Positions 24,190-36,785 of a stretch of DNA of 64,000 bases are shown here, piece after piece. The stretch is taken from assembly GCA_008933995.1 (NCBI GenBank), contig WARS01000029.1, forward strand, positions 10,425,107-10,489,106. The letters run 5' to 3'. The notes under the pieces are model-generated. The model was given only the letters and a program-made list of their open reading frames with translations, was not told where the DNA came from and searched no databases. This DNA is from Datnioides undecimradiatus. Taxonomy: Eukaryota > Chordata > Actinopteri > Lobotiformes > Datnioididae. Both the position numbers and the translations under genes were made by a program. How positions within the stretch are numbered: the first letter of the stretch is position 1; each line of letters starts with the position of its first letter.

Positions 24190-27100
24190 CAGATACTGTC
24201 TGCTAAGTGAGAGAAAGGTTTAAAAAATGCACATGCAGTGATTCATTGGTTGATACGACATTAAAAAAGATCCTATTGTGTATATTATGGAGGACAGCTG
24301 GCAGGACTTGGATAAAACATTGCAAGGAATGCTGTCTGACACGCAGGTGAATTACTACAAGCGATATAGCTACAGCAGAAGTCACGGCAAGCTTTGAATG
24401 ATATTTTGTACAGATGGATGAACAGAGCAGCGACAGAAAATTATGTTAGGGAGGTCAAAGATAACAGAACATTGTGTTTACCAGCCGAATCCCAAAGTAT
24501 TGCCATTTCCCATTTGAAAACTTCCACTGTTTATTTTGCATTGCATTACACAGAAACATTTGTGCACCTTGCTGACGAAGTTGGCCAGCAAAGAGTAAAC
24601 AAGTAGTTCTGGATCAACATCCACTGTAAAGTCAAATCTGTGTGTGAAAGAGACATTATCAGAGACAAGGACTGAATGTCACAAGTCTGTGAATGAATTT
24701 GAGAGCACCTCTAAGCTAAAACATGTTCACACGTTATATTAACTCTCGTCCTAACTGAGCTGACAAGCCACAGTAATCAGGTGTTCAACTTTAGTTCCAA
24801 CAGCCTCAGTAATATGATTAATTTAAGGTAGTAAATATAGTAATTGAATAAGGAATTTGACAGAGCAAATGACTAATTTACTGTGCGCACAATAATGATT
24901 TAAAATGATCCGCTATTACGTCTGTGGGTCAGTTTCTTTTTGTAGGGCAGCTGCTCACGTCAGTCTGTTTTCAGGTTGCTTTCTTTGTCAACATCTTCTC
25001 CGACACACCACACAGATGAGTTTTGTGCCTTTCTCGAGTCATAAATGCACCAAGCTTTACTATAGATCCACTGAACCTGTGACACTTCACGCAGTCTAAA
25101 TTCACTGTGCTGCACTCAACTTTTACATTAAAGCACAATGTGCTAGCCCATTTCATCATTTATTCATTTAGGCTAACAGCATCGTCTGCAGGGACTCCAT
25201 GATCCTCCAGTCCAAAGAGATCCACTCTGCACTCCACCCACAAAAGCCTCTTCTTGCTCTTGCAAATTGCATCTTTATGAAGGAATGAGGACAGACCATT
25301 TTGTCACAAACACGGTTGTTGGCTCTTCAGGGACTGCCTCAGACCTGTAATTGACTCTGAGACACTGTCCCTGTCACGTCCCCTTTTCCCCAGCTGAGGA
25401 AGGGGGGTTGGAGTGTAAGTAGTGCAGAGCTGAGTTGTGGAAGGCCAGGGTTGGATTAAGAGGCCGGTGCAGTGAACACCATTAGGACTGCTAAGACCCA
25501 ATGGCTCTCTGGTGGGAGAGCAGTGCTAAATGGACTAGCACAGTGGCATTTTAGTGTTGTACTCCTCTGGGACTGTCACACTCAGCCTTTTAGACCAGTC
25601 ACAGACCTTAAAGTCCTTAAGATGGAGGGCCTGAGACATATTTGAAATTGTCACAAACATATTGCTCAGGAGGATTATTGTCGTATTGACTAGAATGATC
25701 ATTTCGCTGCTATAGTCACCACAAATATACTTTGCAGGTTCTAAAGGGGCTTACATATGGTCACTGTCTTCTGCAAAACCCAGTATAATAAACAAGGAGA
25801 GAAAAGATTTTTAGGCCTCAGTCAAATTGATTACATAAGTCGTCGAAGAGGGTTGTCTGAGTCTCCTACAGGTGAAAATGGAGTAAATAGCTCTACAAAG
25901 AATGCAATACATGAATTTATAAATCCTATGATATGTACCCTGGTTTAGACAGCTTAACACCTTTTATAGAGAGACGTGCATCAAAAGGTAGGTTGTACTT
26001 CTTAAGGGAAAGAAAGGTGCACGATTGCCAGCCTCGAGATGCCTGTTGTCAAAGAGGATTTTGAATTGAGGACAGGAAGGGAAAAGCATGCTTCTTAAGA
26101 CACCTTTTTTGGCAGGCCATCTCATCCTCATCATTAAAAAAAAATTAATATACAGTGTACTGGCAGGGTAATCGGATTTAGGAAACTTTTGTGCTACTTA
26201 GAAGTCAGAATGAGGGGAAGGAAAGGAGATGATGGAAAAAGGGGAAGCAAATATCTGTATTTGCTGCACAGAAAAAAATAAACTTATTTTGCGATATTAG
26301 TTAGGAAAATGTGCGCGTCTGTTATTGTGTGGGTGTGTTTGCGTGTGCCTCTGTGTGTCAGAGGAGGGACTGCAGCGTTCACCTGTGGTTGACCTCTCCC
26401 TGGCAGCTGGACAGGTGAGCTGTGTTGCTGCCTCATTATATTCAGGCGCTGCAGAGCTCGGCCTGCAGAAACTGACACAGCAACATGCATAGACACACAA
26501 AAACACATAAGTATTATTTTTCACTGTCTCACTCCCTCCCACACACACACGCACACACACAGATACTTGATGGAATAAACTCATTGTGCTGTTTCTCCTC
26601 TTCATTTACCATATCCATCATTCTGTGTCTCGTTGGCGGGCACCATTGCATACGCGTTTTTGCCTCCACATATACTGTCAGCTGTAAGCACACAAACTTG
26701 CACAATTGCAACTCTAACCTGTCTGGCCATTTTAAAGTTACGGCATTGGGCCGCATCTTCCACACTTGCGCAGACCTGTGCATTTTGTGTGCAGTGTGAT
26801 GGTCCAAACAGTGGGAAGAAAATAGATTTAAGAGACCTATTGGGGGGGGTGCAGATATGTGGTCAGTACAGTTACTAAGTTGATAATTTAGTGACTCTTA
26901 CGGCAAGTAAAAAAAAAACATGCCAGCAATGTGGAGCAATTAGATAATAATGAAGAACAATATGAATAAACACGTAATATATACTATCCAAGCAGACCCA
27001 CGGGCAACAGTTTACTTGGCTGTCCCTTCTGTAGCATTTATATTCGATGGTTTATAAAACAGTGGGTGGAGAGGCAGGCAGACTTGTTAATACAACTATA

Positions 27101-27420
27101 AGGGCATTTTTAAGTGGGTATTTATGTATAGCATTTGTCAACACTTGTGACTTTGACTATGATGACACATTTTAGAGAATATTGTGATTAATTATCTGTT
27201 GATACAGTGACTACAGGAGGAGTTACAGTTGTTGACAAATGCATTAGGTAAAACTTTTATCTGGTTATTGTCGTGTGATACAAATCATTTATTCAATGTT
27301 CGTATACTATTTGTGAATGCTCACTCATTTTGACGTTAGCTATACAAGTTTAATGTGATTGTAGAAGAGAAGAAGCAGCAAGTCAGTAAAGCAGCCTGCC
27401 ATGATGAGCAAAAAGATTGA
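24190..27420. other. non-coding stretch, nothing firm
   Basis: AT-rich, intron-like. CA-rich words at about 26495-26560 and GTGTG words at 26330-26360. No gene was recognised. The small frames around 26.3-26.9 kb are partly CA-repeat products. Confidence 0.4.
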
Positions 27421-27424
27421 TAGG

Positions 27425-27720
27425 AGATGATTTTTTTAACCACTATCTGTCATCTCCAGCTGTTTTCAAATTGTATGACAGCTTCCTCCTTCAGCTGATT
27501 AAATCCCCACAGCCATCTGAAGCCAGCAGGTCTGCTACTGTATGCGTGTTACATCTGCAGCCTCTAATTTGAAAAGTGACGTACCAGTGAGGAGCGCCAT
27601 TGTGCATAATGCTCCATTGTGGTTATCTTGATTAAATCATGCTCAACCAACACCGGCCTGCTGCGAAATAAGCTCAAAAACTTCTGTGTTTCTTTCCTTA
27701 TCAAACAGGTAAGTTCAGTT
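27425..27720 (+). promoter_or_regulatory. candidate conserved block ending in abutting splice acceptor/donor
   Basis: About 280 bp of non-repetitive sequence with AGCTGATTAAATCC, GTGACGTACC, GTGCATAATGC and TCTTGATTAAATCATGC words. It ends in a pyrimidine-rich run (about 27681-27702), CAG at 27706-27708 and immediately GTAAGT at 27709-27714. CAG|GTAAGT is the perfect 5' splice-site consensus, and the sequence before it also fits a 3' splice site. This is the arrangement of a recursive splice site. Alternatively it ends a normal exon starting at one of the upstream AGs (27459, 27495 or 27512). All three frames there carry stops, so such an exon would be non-coding. Confidence 0.35.
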
Positions 27721-30070
27721 CAGTGACTGGATGTACATCATCATCACTGTGGTCAACGTGTAATTTTTAAATGGTCTAAAGAAAGTAGCCCTTTTTTCAT
27801 GGCCATAACGTGATACAGCAAAATTAGCACTTTATGACATACGAGTGGACTCAGATAAGGCCTTTTCCTTATTGACTGCTCACTAATTTTGCACTAATTT
27901 TACTAATATGACAAAGAACGCTGCCTTCCTCAAACAAGCAGCTTTATTAAGAGTTTATATTACAGTGAAATAATTGGTGACTTTAATGTATTTGCACAAC
28001 AATTTTTTCTGTATTAAATACTGAAATAAAAAACAGTTTACATATCAACACATAATAATATGCCTAATATGTCAGCATTAGGTGAATATTGGCCAGTTAT
28101 GTCAGCCATCTGACAAAGGCGCTAGTTTTGAGCCAGGTCATGTGACTGAGAAGAGAGTGATGAATGACCAAATAGTTTCTGTTTCAGAGAACAGCCTTTA
28201 ATAAATCATCATTTTCCTACCAACCATAACTTAGCACGTGTGCGGTGGTGATCGTGATTGCACATTTAAACTACACAAGTCCACTAACAAGATATCTTAG
28301 GAAATAAGAGTGTAACTTATCTGGAGTAAGCTAACGGCCTTTGAGTTGTTGGCAGCAACTCTCACATGTCTTCTAATCAATATTCTTACCTGTCATTCAA
28401 GGGGAGAGTTTGAAATGAGAGTCTATATTTCAACATGATGCCCCAATCGAAACCATGTGCTCAATAAAATGCATCTATTCCAGGATCACAAAGTGGGTTT
28501 GAATACTGCTCACCAACAGGAGAGGACATACTCAGCCACAGCATTTCATCACTATACATTTATTTCAGTTTATATCCTGAGACCTCATCTTTAGCCTTTA
28601 AAGGCCCCATGGGTCGTTTCTGAATTTGTCTTGCAAATCCTCTGAGAGACATATGTAGGTTGAACATCTGCATGTCTGGTTCCGTTTTGGTGAATGGACC
28701 AATAAAGCACACATACACATACATGAAAACATTCCTCAGTACTTGTTGATATATCCACCAAGAAATGCCTTTAAATGAATGGTATTGATTTGTTCAGCCT
28801 GCTCAGTGGAGCAGAACAGCATTGGAGGCGATTTGAATGGAAGTCAGCTCCCTTTAACAGGCCGAGTCTGCCTGCTTCTCTACCCCAGTCTCCCTGGCTG
28901 TTATTGGCATGCTCTGCTTATTGATGTCTCAAACGCATGCTTTGATTTCTCCTCCACCTGGAAACTCTGCACCGTTTAAAACTTTTAATCGGTTGCGTGC
29001 CTGTAGTCAGGGTTATCTAGAAGACCTGAAAGAGTGCAGTAAACTTTGTTTAACCTTTTTTCACAAAGCAGCAATTGAATTGACACAAACCCAAAGCGTA
29101 AGTTCATTAGTGAGGTTTGGCTGAAAAAGAATTCCAGAGCTTACCTTTTATAAATGTTGTTAAAATAATTACCTCTGTGGTTAAAAATAGATATTCTGTT
29201 GCAAATTGCTTGAGAGGTCATAAATTTGGGAAAGTGTTTTATGTGAGCACAAATGGTAATAGGTAAAGGGAGTTTGGGAGAGTGGCTGGGGGATGTAGGT
29301 TGTCTCTAAGTGGGCTTTTGAGTCAGGAACAAGAGCTCTCTAATCACCAGCAAATGAGCAAATGGACAAACATATGGCTGGTTTGTTTGTAAATATTTAA
29401 GTTTGCGAGTTGTAAAAGGAGATTGAGGAGAGTGCTGGGGGGCACAATTAAGACTTTTAACACACAACCAGCCCCCCCATTCATTTCACCAATCAAAGCA
29501 GCCAGTGAGGCTGCACCCTGCCCCCTCCCTTTACATCCCAAAAATGTGTGACCCAGAACCCCCTTCGACTCCAAATGCCCTTTTTAGAGTAACCTGTCAG
29601 TCTCCCAAAGTTAAGGGCACCCACTTTACAGAGGGGCAACAGAGGTGAGGGGTCAGAGGTTAACTACAGCTCTTTGGGCTGAAACAAACTTTGATGACAA
29701 GTCGTGGTGCTGATGTGCCAACAGTGGAGGTCAAACGGCCCCGGTGGAGCTGTGGGCTCTTCATCACTTACTGCAGGAATAACAATGATGTGCCAAGTGT
29801 CAAACACAGGGAGTTCATTTAGCTGGCATATCCCAGAAGAATATTTTTGATGTTTCGCTTTATCTCTTAAAATGAACGTGACAAATGGATCATTAGAAAT
29901 GATCAGCCTCGGGGTCTTTCTCTACAAAATATCTTCTCGACTTAAACAACACATACACATATTTTTCATGCTTGGGTCTATTTCTGGACATAAATGACAA
30001 GTTATCTCATTAAAAGCTAAAGGCTTTAGTTGATCACATAATCAATAGCACCCTCTATTTTCAATAAAGA
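27721..30070. other. non-coding stretch, weak element near 28.8-29.0 kb
   Basis: AT-rich intron-like DNA to about 28770. The block at 28780-29000 is balanced and non-repetitive and could be a weak conserved element. GGGTCA-G-AGGTTA near 29650 is a loose DR1-type nuclear-receptor word. No gene was recognised. Confidence 0.4.
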
Positions 30071-30072
30071 TG

Positions 30073-30102
30073 CACACACACATACACACACACACAGACA
30101 CA
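30073..30102. repeat. (CA)n microsatellite
   Basis: CA units with one CATA and one CAGA interruption. Confidence 0.85.
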
Positions 30103-30104
30103 AT

Positions 30105-30240
30105 GTTGCATCTGCTAATGCGTGGCCTTTGATTATTGATGGGCCATTTGCAGACAGCCTTAACTGCACAATATGTCTCGCCATTACTTTCCTGACCTCA
30201 TTCTGGCTTGGGGACAACATTATTCATGCGAGAGCCAGAG
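30105..30240. promoter_or_regulatory. candidate conserved non-coding element
   Basis: CCTTTGATTATTGATGGGCC near 30126-30145 (TCF/LEF-like CTTTGAT plus ATTGAT), GCACAATATGTC and AACATTATTCATGCG near 30216-30231, all in non-repetitive sequence between two dinucleotide repeats. Enhancer-like by texture. Confidence 0.35.
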
Positions 30241-30291
30241 GAGAGGGAAGAGAAAGAGAGATGAGGCCTGTGGGGGGAAATGGTGTGAGCA

Positions 30292-30342
<51 letters not shown>

Positions 30343-30343
30343 T
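30292..30343. repeat. (TG)n microsatellite
   Basis: About 26 units with a single TTTG interruption. It generates the Cys/Val repeats of overlapping frames, which are not genes. Confidence 0.95.
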
Positions 30344-30409
30344 GGTATTGAAGTAACAGAGGTCTGCAGAATTATCATCAATAACCCACCTCCCATTCTT
30401 GTACATAAA

Positions 30410-30460
30410 GAGAGGAGGGAAGGTGGGAGGAAGGGAATAAGGGAGTGAAGGAAGAGTGAC
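30410..30460. repeat. purine-rich AGG/GGA stretch
   Basis: Low-complexity AGGAGGGAAGGTGGGAGG-type sequence. A second GA-rich patch follows at about 30645-30725. Confidence 0.6.
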
Positions 30461-30754
30461 AAGATGGCTGATTCAGGGTCAGGGAGGGGCACCGTTAGTC
30501 TAAAAAAAAGCCCAGTCCAAATGCTATTTTTAAGTTCCTCTTTCCTCTCCTCTCCACAGCTTGGGGTAATTTAAGAGTGTCCAAACCCAGACAGTGTGCA
30601 AGGGAAGAAGCATTCATCACCTGAAGAAGACACCAGTGTTCACAAGGAAAGAAGGATGAGGACCCTAAGAGAGGCAAGAGAGAGAGGGATAGAGAGAAGG
30701 AAGATAGGTCGAGATAGAAGGAGGCAGTATTGGCTTGCCTCACTGCCCTCTGAC

Positions 30755-30789
30755 GTGTGTGTGTGTGTGTGTGTGTGTACGTGTGTGTG
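30755..30789. repeat. (GT)n microsatellite
   Basis: GT run with one GTAC interruption near 30779. Confidence 0.9.
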
Positions 30790-31374
30790 CCTCTGTCTTG
30801 GGCTGTGTAAGTATCTCAATCTGATATTGTATTTCATCAGTGTTTGTAATCTGAATTGATATACATGTCAGGGCTGTAGCGCTAAAGACATTCATTAAGA
30901 CTTTCATGAAGATGTGTCTCTGGCTTGAGTCTCATCTGAACACTGAATACTTAGATACTTAGTTAAGATTTTTCTCCCTATTAAAAACACTTAAATGTCT
31001 TTTTATTATTGATTATTTATTGTCTATCTGGTGAACCTGACTGATGCTAAACACTTGCAAATGTGATCTTTCAACTTTTGTTTATTTAGTGGATAATTGA
31101 GTGGTACTCACTCTCACACAGAAGTCCTGCAGATAGGTCTACCTGTATTTTGATCAGCAACTACTCATTTAATCATTGCTGTTACCTCAATGACAATGCT
31201 TATTACTTCTGTTCATGGCTTTGCATAAAAAAAACTGAAAAGCATACTGTAGCCCTCAAACTAAGCTGTGCCTAGAACTGACTTACTATAGATTTAATTA
31301 ACAAGGCCATGACTACTATACAAGCCGTGTGCCCACTGCTGAATCAGACTACTTGTCCTGGAGTGCAACTGAAC

Positions 31375-31391
31375 TTTTTTTTTTTTTTTTT
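31375..31391. repeat. T17 homopolymer
   Basis: Seventeen consecutive T. Confidence 0.9.
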
Positions 31392-31735
31392 GTAGAAGTG
31401 CTTGTGTGTTCCTTGATTTGTGGTTAGGGCCCTAAATGCTGTATATTTTGATGAGCCTCAAACACTTGCCCTGATCTGGATGAACAGGCAGAAAACTCTG
31501 TTAGTACAAAATGCTTTCTGATCCCTACCATACTATACTTATAGAATAACAATGTGACTTGTCCTGTTAGACATGATTTGATATTACTGCATCTCAACTT
31601 TCCACTGTGGCGAATAACTTGTAAAAACCTACTTTACTCTCATGATAACAGTATAAATGATAACATGACAACAGTACAAATGAACAATAGGCTAAATTTT
31701 CACGTTTTAATCCATACTTGTTTTATGCATATACA

Positions 31736-31738
<3 letters not shown>

Positions 31739-31789
<51 letters not shown>

Positions 31790-31798
31790 CGTGTGTGT
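31739..31798. repeat. (GT)n microsatellite, long
   Basis: About 30 GT units with two C interruptions near the end. It is the longest alternating tract in the window and the fourth within 1.75 kb. Confidence 0.95.
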
Positions 31799-31799
31799 T

Positions 31800-33300
31800 C
31801 TATGATCGCTACACTAGAGTCTTTTTTATATTGAATATTACATATTAACATATATGGATGTGAATATAATGTATTTTATTGCAATCACACCTTTGCTTGT
31901 CACGTGTAACCTTCACTTTATTTCAGTGAGCATGGACTGTTGTAGCTTTTTCTGTTTAAATGGCTGTACAATAGCTGTTCACCTGTGTTTCCAAATGTCT
32001 CTGTGTTCTTCCTTCGCATTCGATCAGGAGCTCATGTTTTCCTGCCAACAGAAGCATGGTGTTGTTTTTTGTTTTTACTCAAATACAGTCTCAAAAAGTT
32101 ATATCCCATTGAAAAACATTCTACGTCGTACATTAAATTGAATAGAATGAGGCATAGCAAGGAAAGATCAAACAGTAAACGTATTTGGTATATTGGGAAG
32201 CACCATATGTCAGGTAAACGTGACCCCTACCAAAACAATATGTTTTAAAGTTAGAGCACTGGTTTGTTCAGCTATATTCAGCTCTAGCACTATAGTGTGC
32301 AGTCACTTACAAAAGATATGGGAACCAAAAAGCAGCATGAAATTTAGCATGAGAACCTGTGGTGTTAAGGTAGCTTAGAACGCAGTTGTCTGTTAAGCCT
32401 ACATAGCAGTTGTCAAATTTTGACATAAAGGAAAGGTTTTGGTGCAGAAGTGGGCCAGATTTCAGTCCACATTAAGACAGTCATAAATAGGGAGGAAGAG
32501 ATTACCCTGCTTGTCAATTTCTGCTCACCTGTCTATAATCAGGATGTCAGGTACATTACAGACATGGACAGGCCTGATGGGACCCCAGGCGAGGAATGTC
32601 CTATAGGCTGCTTTCTAGTCACAGCAAATTAAAACATGTCATACCAGTGTTAGCATCACTGGAAGCAGTCATGCAAAGATTACAGATTACATTTTTGTTA
32701 TTAGCATGCATGCATGACTAGTTGGGACAAGAGAGAAAACAGGAGAAGTGTGTGCCCGACCCCCATATTCAAGGAAATTCATTTAGTACATTCTCAGAAT
32801 AACTCATTTTACCTCTTCATATAATAATCTGAGATGGTTCATGTCAGCATAGAGACAACCAAAACTAGCTAAATGGTTGTTAGTGCTCTGGTGTGGAATG
32901 TCTTGCCAAGGAAAACTGCATTGCAAGAGTCCAGTGGGTCAACACGCTTGAATGCATCTTAGGCCTACTGGGGCAATCCACTCATGAGTTGCTTGTTGGC
33001 TGTGACCTGCAACCTGGCCTTGTGCACCACAATCCCAAATACCTAATCCGTCCAACCCTATGACCTGACACTGACTTTTAATATGCCTGGTGTGTAAACA
33101 AACAACACTGAGCATCAGTTCTTGTTCCCATGTTCAGATGTGTCCAAACGTCAACACATTGGGACTGACACAAGCGCAAAAAAGTATCTAGCTGTAGCCA
33201 CAGAGCAGTTTTTTTTTTTAAGTATTGTTATGAGGAAAAGGAAAGAGACCAACATGGATGAAGTTGAGGTTGAAAGGTGCCTGATGTTGTGTGGCTGTTG
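31800..33300. other. non-coding stretch, nothing recognised
   Basis: AT-rich intron-like DNA with overlapping small frames that have no coding character. A T10 run lies near 33209-33219. Confidence 0.45.
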
Positions 33301-33305
33301 TTCCT

Positions 33306-33336
33306 GCCTCTCCCTCTCTTTCTCTCTCTCTCTCTT
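33306..33336. repeat. (CT)n microsatellite
   Basis: CTCCCTCTCTTTCTCTCTC-type run, imperfect. Confidence 0.8.
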
Positions 33337-33384
33337 AGTCCAATTAGAAACTGGGTCTTGGCTGCCTTTGCTGGCAGCACAGTG

Positions 33385-33555
33385 TTAACTTAATGCGGCG
33401 TGAAAAAATCATTATGCCACACTACAGATGGGCCCAGCCATGCAGAGGAACCTTTGCGCTCCCCTCAGAAAGCCAGTTTTAAACAGGGCCACTAATAAAA
33501 CGGAGACCCAACCATTTGCTGATGACAACGATGTGTAGCAGGGCACCAAGGGTAA
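33385..33555. promoter_or_regulatory. candidate conserved non-coding element
   Basis: TTAACTTAATGCGGCGTG near 33385-33402, AAAATCATTATGCC, TTGCGCTCCC and GCCACTAATAAAACGG near 33487-33504 in non-repetitive sequence between a CT and a GA microsatellite. TAATAAA/TTAT words suggest HOX-type sites. Inference only. Confidence 0.35.
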
Positions 33556-33558
33556 TGG

Positions 33559-33601
33559 GAGAGAGAGAGAGACAGATAGAGAGAGAGTGAGAGAGAGAGG
33601 G
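33559..33601. repeat. (GA)n microsatellite
   Basis: GAGA run interrupted by GACAGATA and GTGA. Confidence 0.85.
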
Positions 33602-33999
33602 ATTGAAGAGATGAATGAAAGAGTGAGTCACAAAGAGCCAGCTGAGAGAGAAAAGATTAAGAAATTAAAGCTAGACATAGGGGAAGCCAGTGGTTAAGCC
33701 AAGTTTACTCAACAGCAAAGAGGAATGAATGGTGGTTTCTAATGGGTTCAGATTCTCAGTATCTCTGCCACCCCAACAAAAACATTTAGTTTTTCTTTTG
33801 AAGGACTAAAAAGAGGTCAAGGTCTGTGTTTGATTCCCATCCAAATCCATGTATTGATCGTTGCAATAAATCCTTCAAAGCAGTTTTAGGAGGGCAAGAG
33901 AAATCCTCTGCTTTCTCACAAACACCAGCTACTTTGACAGCCCTCCTCTCATTCTGAGATTCTCCTAAAACATTACTTCTGTAAAAGATGGGGGTGGGA

Positions 34000-34275
34000 A
34001 ATCAAAGACAGTAAAAATGTAATAAATCAAAAGTGACCCAAGGCAAGAAATGAAAAAAGAATCCTTTGAAGGTTGGGGTAGATGCCGGCTTCATGATAAC
34101 CTTTTCACCCTTGTGCCCTTTGGGTCCAAACAGACGAAAAGGATGTAAACATGTTTTATTACAGCATAAAACTCTGAGGAGGTCGTAGCATGTCTGGACT
34201 TCCTTAGGGCTTTTATTTGCCAGAGGAAGGCATGTTCTCTCCGAGCTCTTAAAAGCAATGGCAGTAAACATGTAT
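34000..34275. promoter_or_regulatory. weak candidate conserved element
   Basis: A balanced block with GTAATAAATC near 34018 and CATGTTTTATTACAGC near 34149. An 89-codon reverse-strand frame covers it without any recognisable domain. Low support. Confidence 0.22.
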
Positions 34276-34279
34276 GACT

Positions 34280-36470
34280 AAGTGCACGTTAATAGCAAAG
34301 AGGTTAGGTAGTAATGGACTGACTCGAGTATCAGATTTACCTGCTAGCAGATTCACAGTGTGGGGATTTTACATGGTGGACTGTGAAGTTGTGGTTGACT
34401 GTTGCCTGGAATAACAGGACAAGTTATGTAATTAATCTTGATCTTGGTCTTTGGTCACTAATAATTGAGATCAGTCTGGTGTCACCGTTTTAAACAGTAA
34501 ATGACACGAGAAGCGCTCAAGAAAATCAGAAGTATTTCTTACATCACCGGTTGCCTTTGAAATCAAGGATATGGAAATGTGTAGTGAAAAGGCGATAGAG
34601 CAATGCCTTCAACTGTGATGACTGATTCAATTCCAGAGCCACTAAAAAGTGATTGTTTGTAAACGTTTTTCATTTTCTGTGTTGAATTCAAGCTCAGATA
34701 CTCCCCTGTGCCCAATATCTTGCACTTGTCATATACCTTCAAACTTTCAATGCTTTTTCAGATTCATTTAATATGTTTTATCAAAGCTTGGTAAAACTTT
34801 GATAAAAGCAGCCAATTCCAAAGCGTCCATCAGTTACACAAGGCTTTGGGACACGGGTGTGTTAGTGTTAGTGAAAAAAAATCCCGGATGTAAACCAGTT
34901 CACAGGACACTGACACATTTATTACCCACTTCTTACTATGAGAGTCATGTTTCTGCTTTTTTCTCACTGCGTTTGTTTCAAGACACAAGGGCACATAATT
35001 CCTCCAAAGTCGACCATGAGAAATGCCTTCAGACTAAACAATCCAGTATAGAATTTTTGACCGCTTGCACATAAAATGCAGTCTTTGCCTGTTTGGGAGA
35101 GATATGGTTTCCTGGATAAGCAGTTAACAGAGGAGGTATAGATGCAAATTTGATATGAATGTAATAGCATTGTATGCAAGACTTTGGAAAACGTAAAATA
35201 CCATTTTCACCATGTACAATTCGTCATCCACCAATTAGTGCATTATTTCATGGTCAACTGCAAGCCTTTAGCAATCATCGTGCTCTGAAAATCAGCAACG
35301 TTTGACTCTAAAATATCTGTGATATCCACTTGCAATTTGTGAACAGCAATTGCAAACACCGAACCACACGCTGATAACAAAGTTAAAATCATTAGAGGCG
35401 ATATTGTAAAATGAAACCACCATGGAGAGGAAAACATCCCAAAACCCCAAACAATTATGGACATATCACACACAATCCCCATGTAAACAGAGACAGGAAT
35501 GCAGCGTGACTGCATTCAGATACAGATCTCAAGAAGTCAAATCCCACATCCACAAGAGAGGCAGATACACTGAATACTGGAAATCAGCCGTGTTTAAAGC
35601 CAAGTGCCCTTCACAGTGGTAGGTCTAGATTGAGTCTATCTCAGGTATAAATCTCCTAAGGCTCTGCTCTGCCCCTGGACTCTGTCACACCATAGTCTCC
35701 TAGTTAACCTTTGCTTTATGTCTTGGTATTCCATTACACATGTGCTGCGACAGGGTAGAGGAACAGCCGAGTGCCAGTCAAGGGAGCGGTTGACATTTTG
35801 GTGGTTGTTAAGGTTTAAACAGCTCGCCCGCAGGAGGCAGTAGAAAGAAAATGGAGACTCTGACTGAATTGGGACGACCCAGAAGTCATTTTGGAGCAAT
35901 TCACATGGCATTCCTCTGCATGCATAAGTGAAGAGACCTTTTGAAAATACTAAACTAGAAAATGCCAACACTTAACTACACCTGTGAGCGGTATTTACTG
36001 TGTGCAGATCAAATGATTCATCACTGTTAAATTGCTTCATGTAACTTCTTCATCAGAGTCTGTCACATAAACAAGACTGTACCTTTTTTGAGATTAGCAT
36101 AGGATGAACAGTTTGTACTCCAAAGAATCGATGAAGAAAAGCACTGGAAACAGCAATAATGCAGACATTTATGATGATTTGTCTCTCTCAAGCACTCTTA
36201 CAAACCAGCATATATCAAAAACCTACACTGTCCTTAATCCATTTAGTGCGAACTGCCACGTCAGCTTTTCTACAGTGTATGAGTAATGGGGCTCACGACG
36301 CTTGTTGGGTTAGTAAAACAAAACAGAAATTAAACCTGAGCGGTGCAGATCCCTGACAGCCCCGCTGGTCCCGTCGTCAGGTCTCACTGCTGTCCGAACT
36401 GATCCATCATTGTCTCACATTCTCACAACCATTCTCCACCTGAGTCCCCAGAAACCGTTATTTATCTTCC
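34280..36470. other. non-coding stretch, one CTCF-like word
   Basis: Intron-like DNA. CCCGCAGGAGGCAG at 35827-35840 matches the core CTCF consensus at most positions. No gene or known repeat was recognised. Confidence 0.4.
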
Positions 36471-36474
36471 CTCA

Positions 36475-36785
36475 GCTCTGCTGATGAATGGATAGAAATG
36501 AGGTGGATAAATTAATAACAGTGTTAGCGTGATGATAATGGCGGCAAGAGCTAAAGCGTTATTGATGACTCAATCAAGGATGGCCAACCTCCAGCCAGCG
36601 TTCCTGTTTCATAATTAGTTGGTGGTTTGTAAAATTGCATTTTATCCTCTGCCAAACACGCTGAGTCGGTGACAAGTAAAATGTAAAAACTCCCGTTTTA
36701 TTTATTTGCTTTGGATGTCATTTCAGTTTGGTGATGCATACAGCACATCTCTCTCTGATTCTGCTGCTTCTACTTGGTGTTAATA
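36475..36785. promoter_or_regulatory. strong-looking candidate conserved non-coding element
   Basis: About 300 bp with no simple repeat and dense developmental-type words: GATAAATTAATAACAG near 36506, GATGATAATGGCGG near 36530, GCGTTATTGATGACTCAATC near 36557-36576 (TGACTCA AP-1 and CAATCA), CATAATTAGTTGG near 36611, GCTGAGTCGGTGAC near 36660 (TGCTGAGTC-like MAF half-site), and TTTTATTTATTTGC near 36695. Of all blocks in the window this one looks most like a deeply conserved vertebrate enhancer. Conservation is not testable here. Confidence 0.45.

Noticed and set aside
28381..28410. Reverse-strand CAG|GTAAGA donor after a C/T-rich run
   Set aside because: The pyrimidine tract is broken by TTGAATGA, and other donor-like words occur at 18.0, 23.3 and 29.1 kb on the same strand, as expected by chance.
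30129..30448. Cys/Val- and His/Thr-rich frames
   Set aside because: Products of the (TG)n microsatellite read in different phases and strands.
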